Assembly (NCBI GenBank): GCA_015178975.1
Contig: WHVD01000038.1
Span: forward strand, 62,001-126,000
DNA from: Hysterangium stoloniferum
Taxonomy: Eukaryota > Basidiomycota > Agaricomycetes > Hysterangiales > Hysterangiaceae
Length of the DNA stretch: 64,000 nt
Reading direction: 5' to 3'
The notes under the pieces are model-generated. The model worked only from the letters and a program-made list of their open reading frames with translations. It did not search any database and was not told the DNA's origin. Each line of letters starts with the position of its first letter. The first letter of the stretch is position 1. Below are positions 63,701 through 64,000 of this stretch, one piece after another. The position numbers and the translations under genes are program-made.

Positions 63701-64000
63701 TCACGGAATTCGCCTACAATAACTCTCCGAATGCAACCACTGGCATATCTCCCTTCTTCGCCAATAAAGGCTATAATCCGAATCTCTCAGTACATTCCAA
63801 ACAATATTTAGCTTCTGTCCGTGCTCAAGAATTTCTTACTGACCTCGACGAATTACATCAAGAACTTCGGAAAGCTATTTCTTCCGCACAGGAATATTAT
63901 CAACGTTCCGCAGACAAAAACAGGATCCCGCCTCCTAATTTTAAAATTGGTGATCAGGTTTTTGTAAAAGCTCAATTCTTCCGTACTACCCGACCTTCTA
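60780..64000 (+). mobile_element. Gypsy-1 pol (to window end)
   Basis: Protease with FQALIDSGSTQCFVDT (60870) and CSVVLGYNWL (61090). Reverse transcriptase with KDGSLRLCVDFRGLN (61660), FEWLVMPFGLTNAPSAFQRF (61880) and VYLDDILVF (61980), the catalytic YLDD box. RNase H with VETDASDYAIA (62420) and FEAFKHWRHYLKG (62570). Integrase with the HHCC region (KSCTTCLRS-type near 63230), DFIEQLPTSEG and FSKHGVPSHVTSDRGS (63475), and HFTSGYHPEGDGQ (63580). The frame is divided by a few breaks, so it reads as a nearly whole fossil. The chromodomain expected from Gypsy-2 lies beyond the edge. Confidence 0.92.

Larger units (their letters stand above)
58796..64000 (+). mobile_element. Gypsy-1, nearly whole chromovirus, runs off the edge
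   Basis: A Ty3/gypsy element with 5' LTR, self-priming site, gag, and pol through protease, reverse transcriptase, RNase H and integrase to the window end. It is CpG-rich and far better kept than Gypsy-2, so it is the youngest large element here. By eye the coding region has only a few breaks (about three or four). The 3' LTR and right target duplication are outside the window, so age cannot be read from LTR divergence. Confidence 0.93.

Overview
The window is a eukaryotic, almost certainly fungal, repeat-dominated region. The best supported introns are short GT-AG introns of 51-58 nt, and the transposon families (chromovirus-type Ty3/gypsy, Ty1/copia, Tc1/mariner, MULE-like with a GCM/WRKY-type finger, CACTA-like with DUF4218) form the mix I associate with Agaricomycetes. 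That placement is inference from protein style; no rRNA or marker gene is present. No intact conserved housekeeping gene was recognised.

Layout. 1-10.4 kb: part of a gypsy LTR, four solo LTRs of one ~810 bp family (LTR-A) with matching 5-bp target duplications, a tRNA-like gene, a copia fragment, a decayed Tc1 and a MULE-like transposase into which two of the solo LTRs inserted. 10.4-18.1 kb: a second Tc1 split by a retroelement (LTR-X, 404-bp LTRs) whose two LTRs now face each other; the junctions show an insertion followed by an inversion. The LTR-X interior carries 23- and 27-bp minisatellites. 18.1-25.7 kb: an end-to-end chromovirus (Gypsy-2) with GCACG duplications, sitting in minisatellite DNA and carrying extra antisense-oriented sequence before its 3' LTR. 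26-34 kb: copia and gypsy scraps, a small solo LTR, a CACTA-like fragment, an 18-bp minisatellite and a CTTTT tract. 34.4-41.2 kb: a reverse-strand copia element broken up by a solo LTR-A (itself holding another LTR-like insert) and by a 2.78-kb non-coding insert flanked by GGAGT. 41.9-55.3 kb: a more CpG-rich island with a second tRNA-like gene, another LTR-A and a tandem, multi-exon repeat family of unknown function (called alpha-gamma-beta here), plus a DIRS-like scrap. 55.3-58.8 kb: AT-rich repeats and fragments. 58.8-64.0 kb: a nearly whole chromovirus (Gypsy-1) that runs off the right edge; a reverse-strand LTR of the same family occupies positions 1-515.

How parts relate. Gypsy-1 and Gypsy-2 both have a TATA-like box about 33 nt before an 11-nt word whose exact complement lies just after the 5' LTR, the arrangement expected for self-primed reverse transcription. 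Gypsy-1, Gypsy-2 and LTR-A share a motif (around ATAAGCTGAAGC) near their LTR 3' ends. Older elements are CpG-poor and Gypsy-1 is CpG-rich, consistent with cytosine-methylation-type decay. The least explained content is the alpha-gamma-beta family (42.97-46.8, 49.05-49.76, 54.1-55.3 kb, and a piece at 30.06-30.39 kb).

Limits: everything was read by eye without database searches. Element names such as LTR-A, LTR-X, Gypsy-1, Gypsy-2 and alpha/beta/gamma are local labels.
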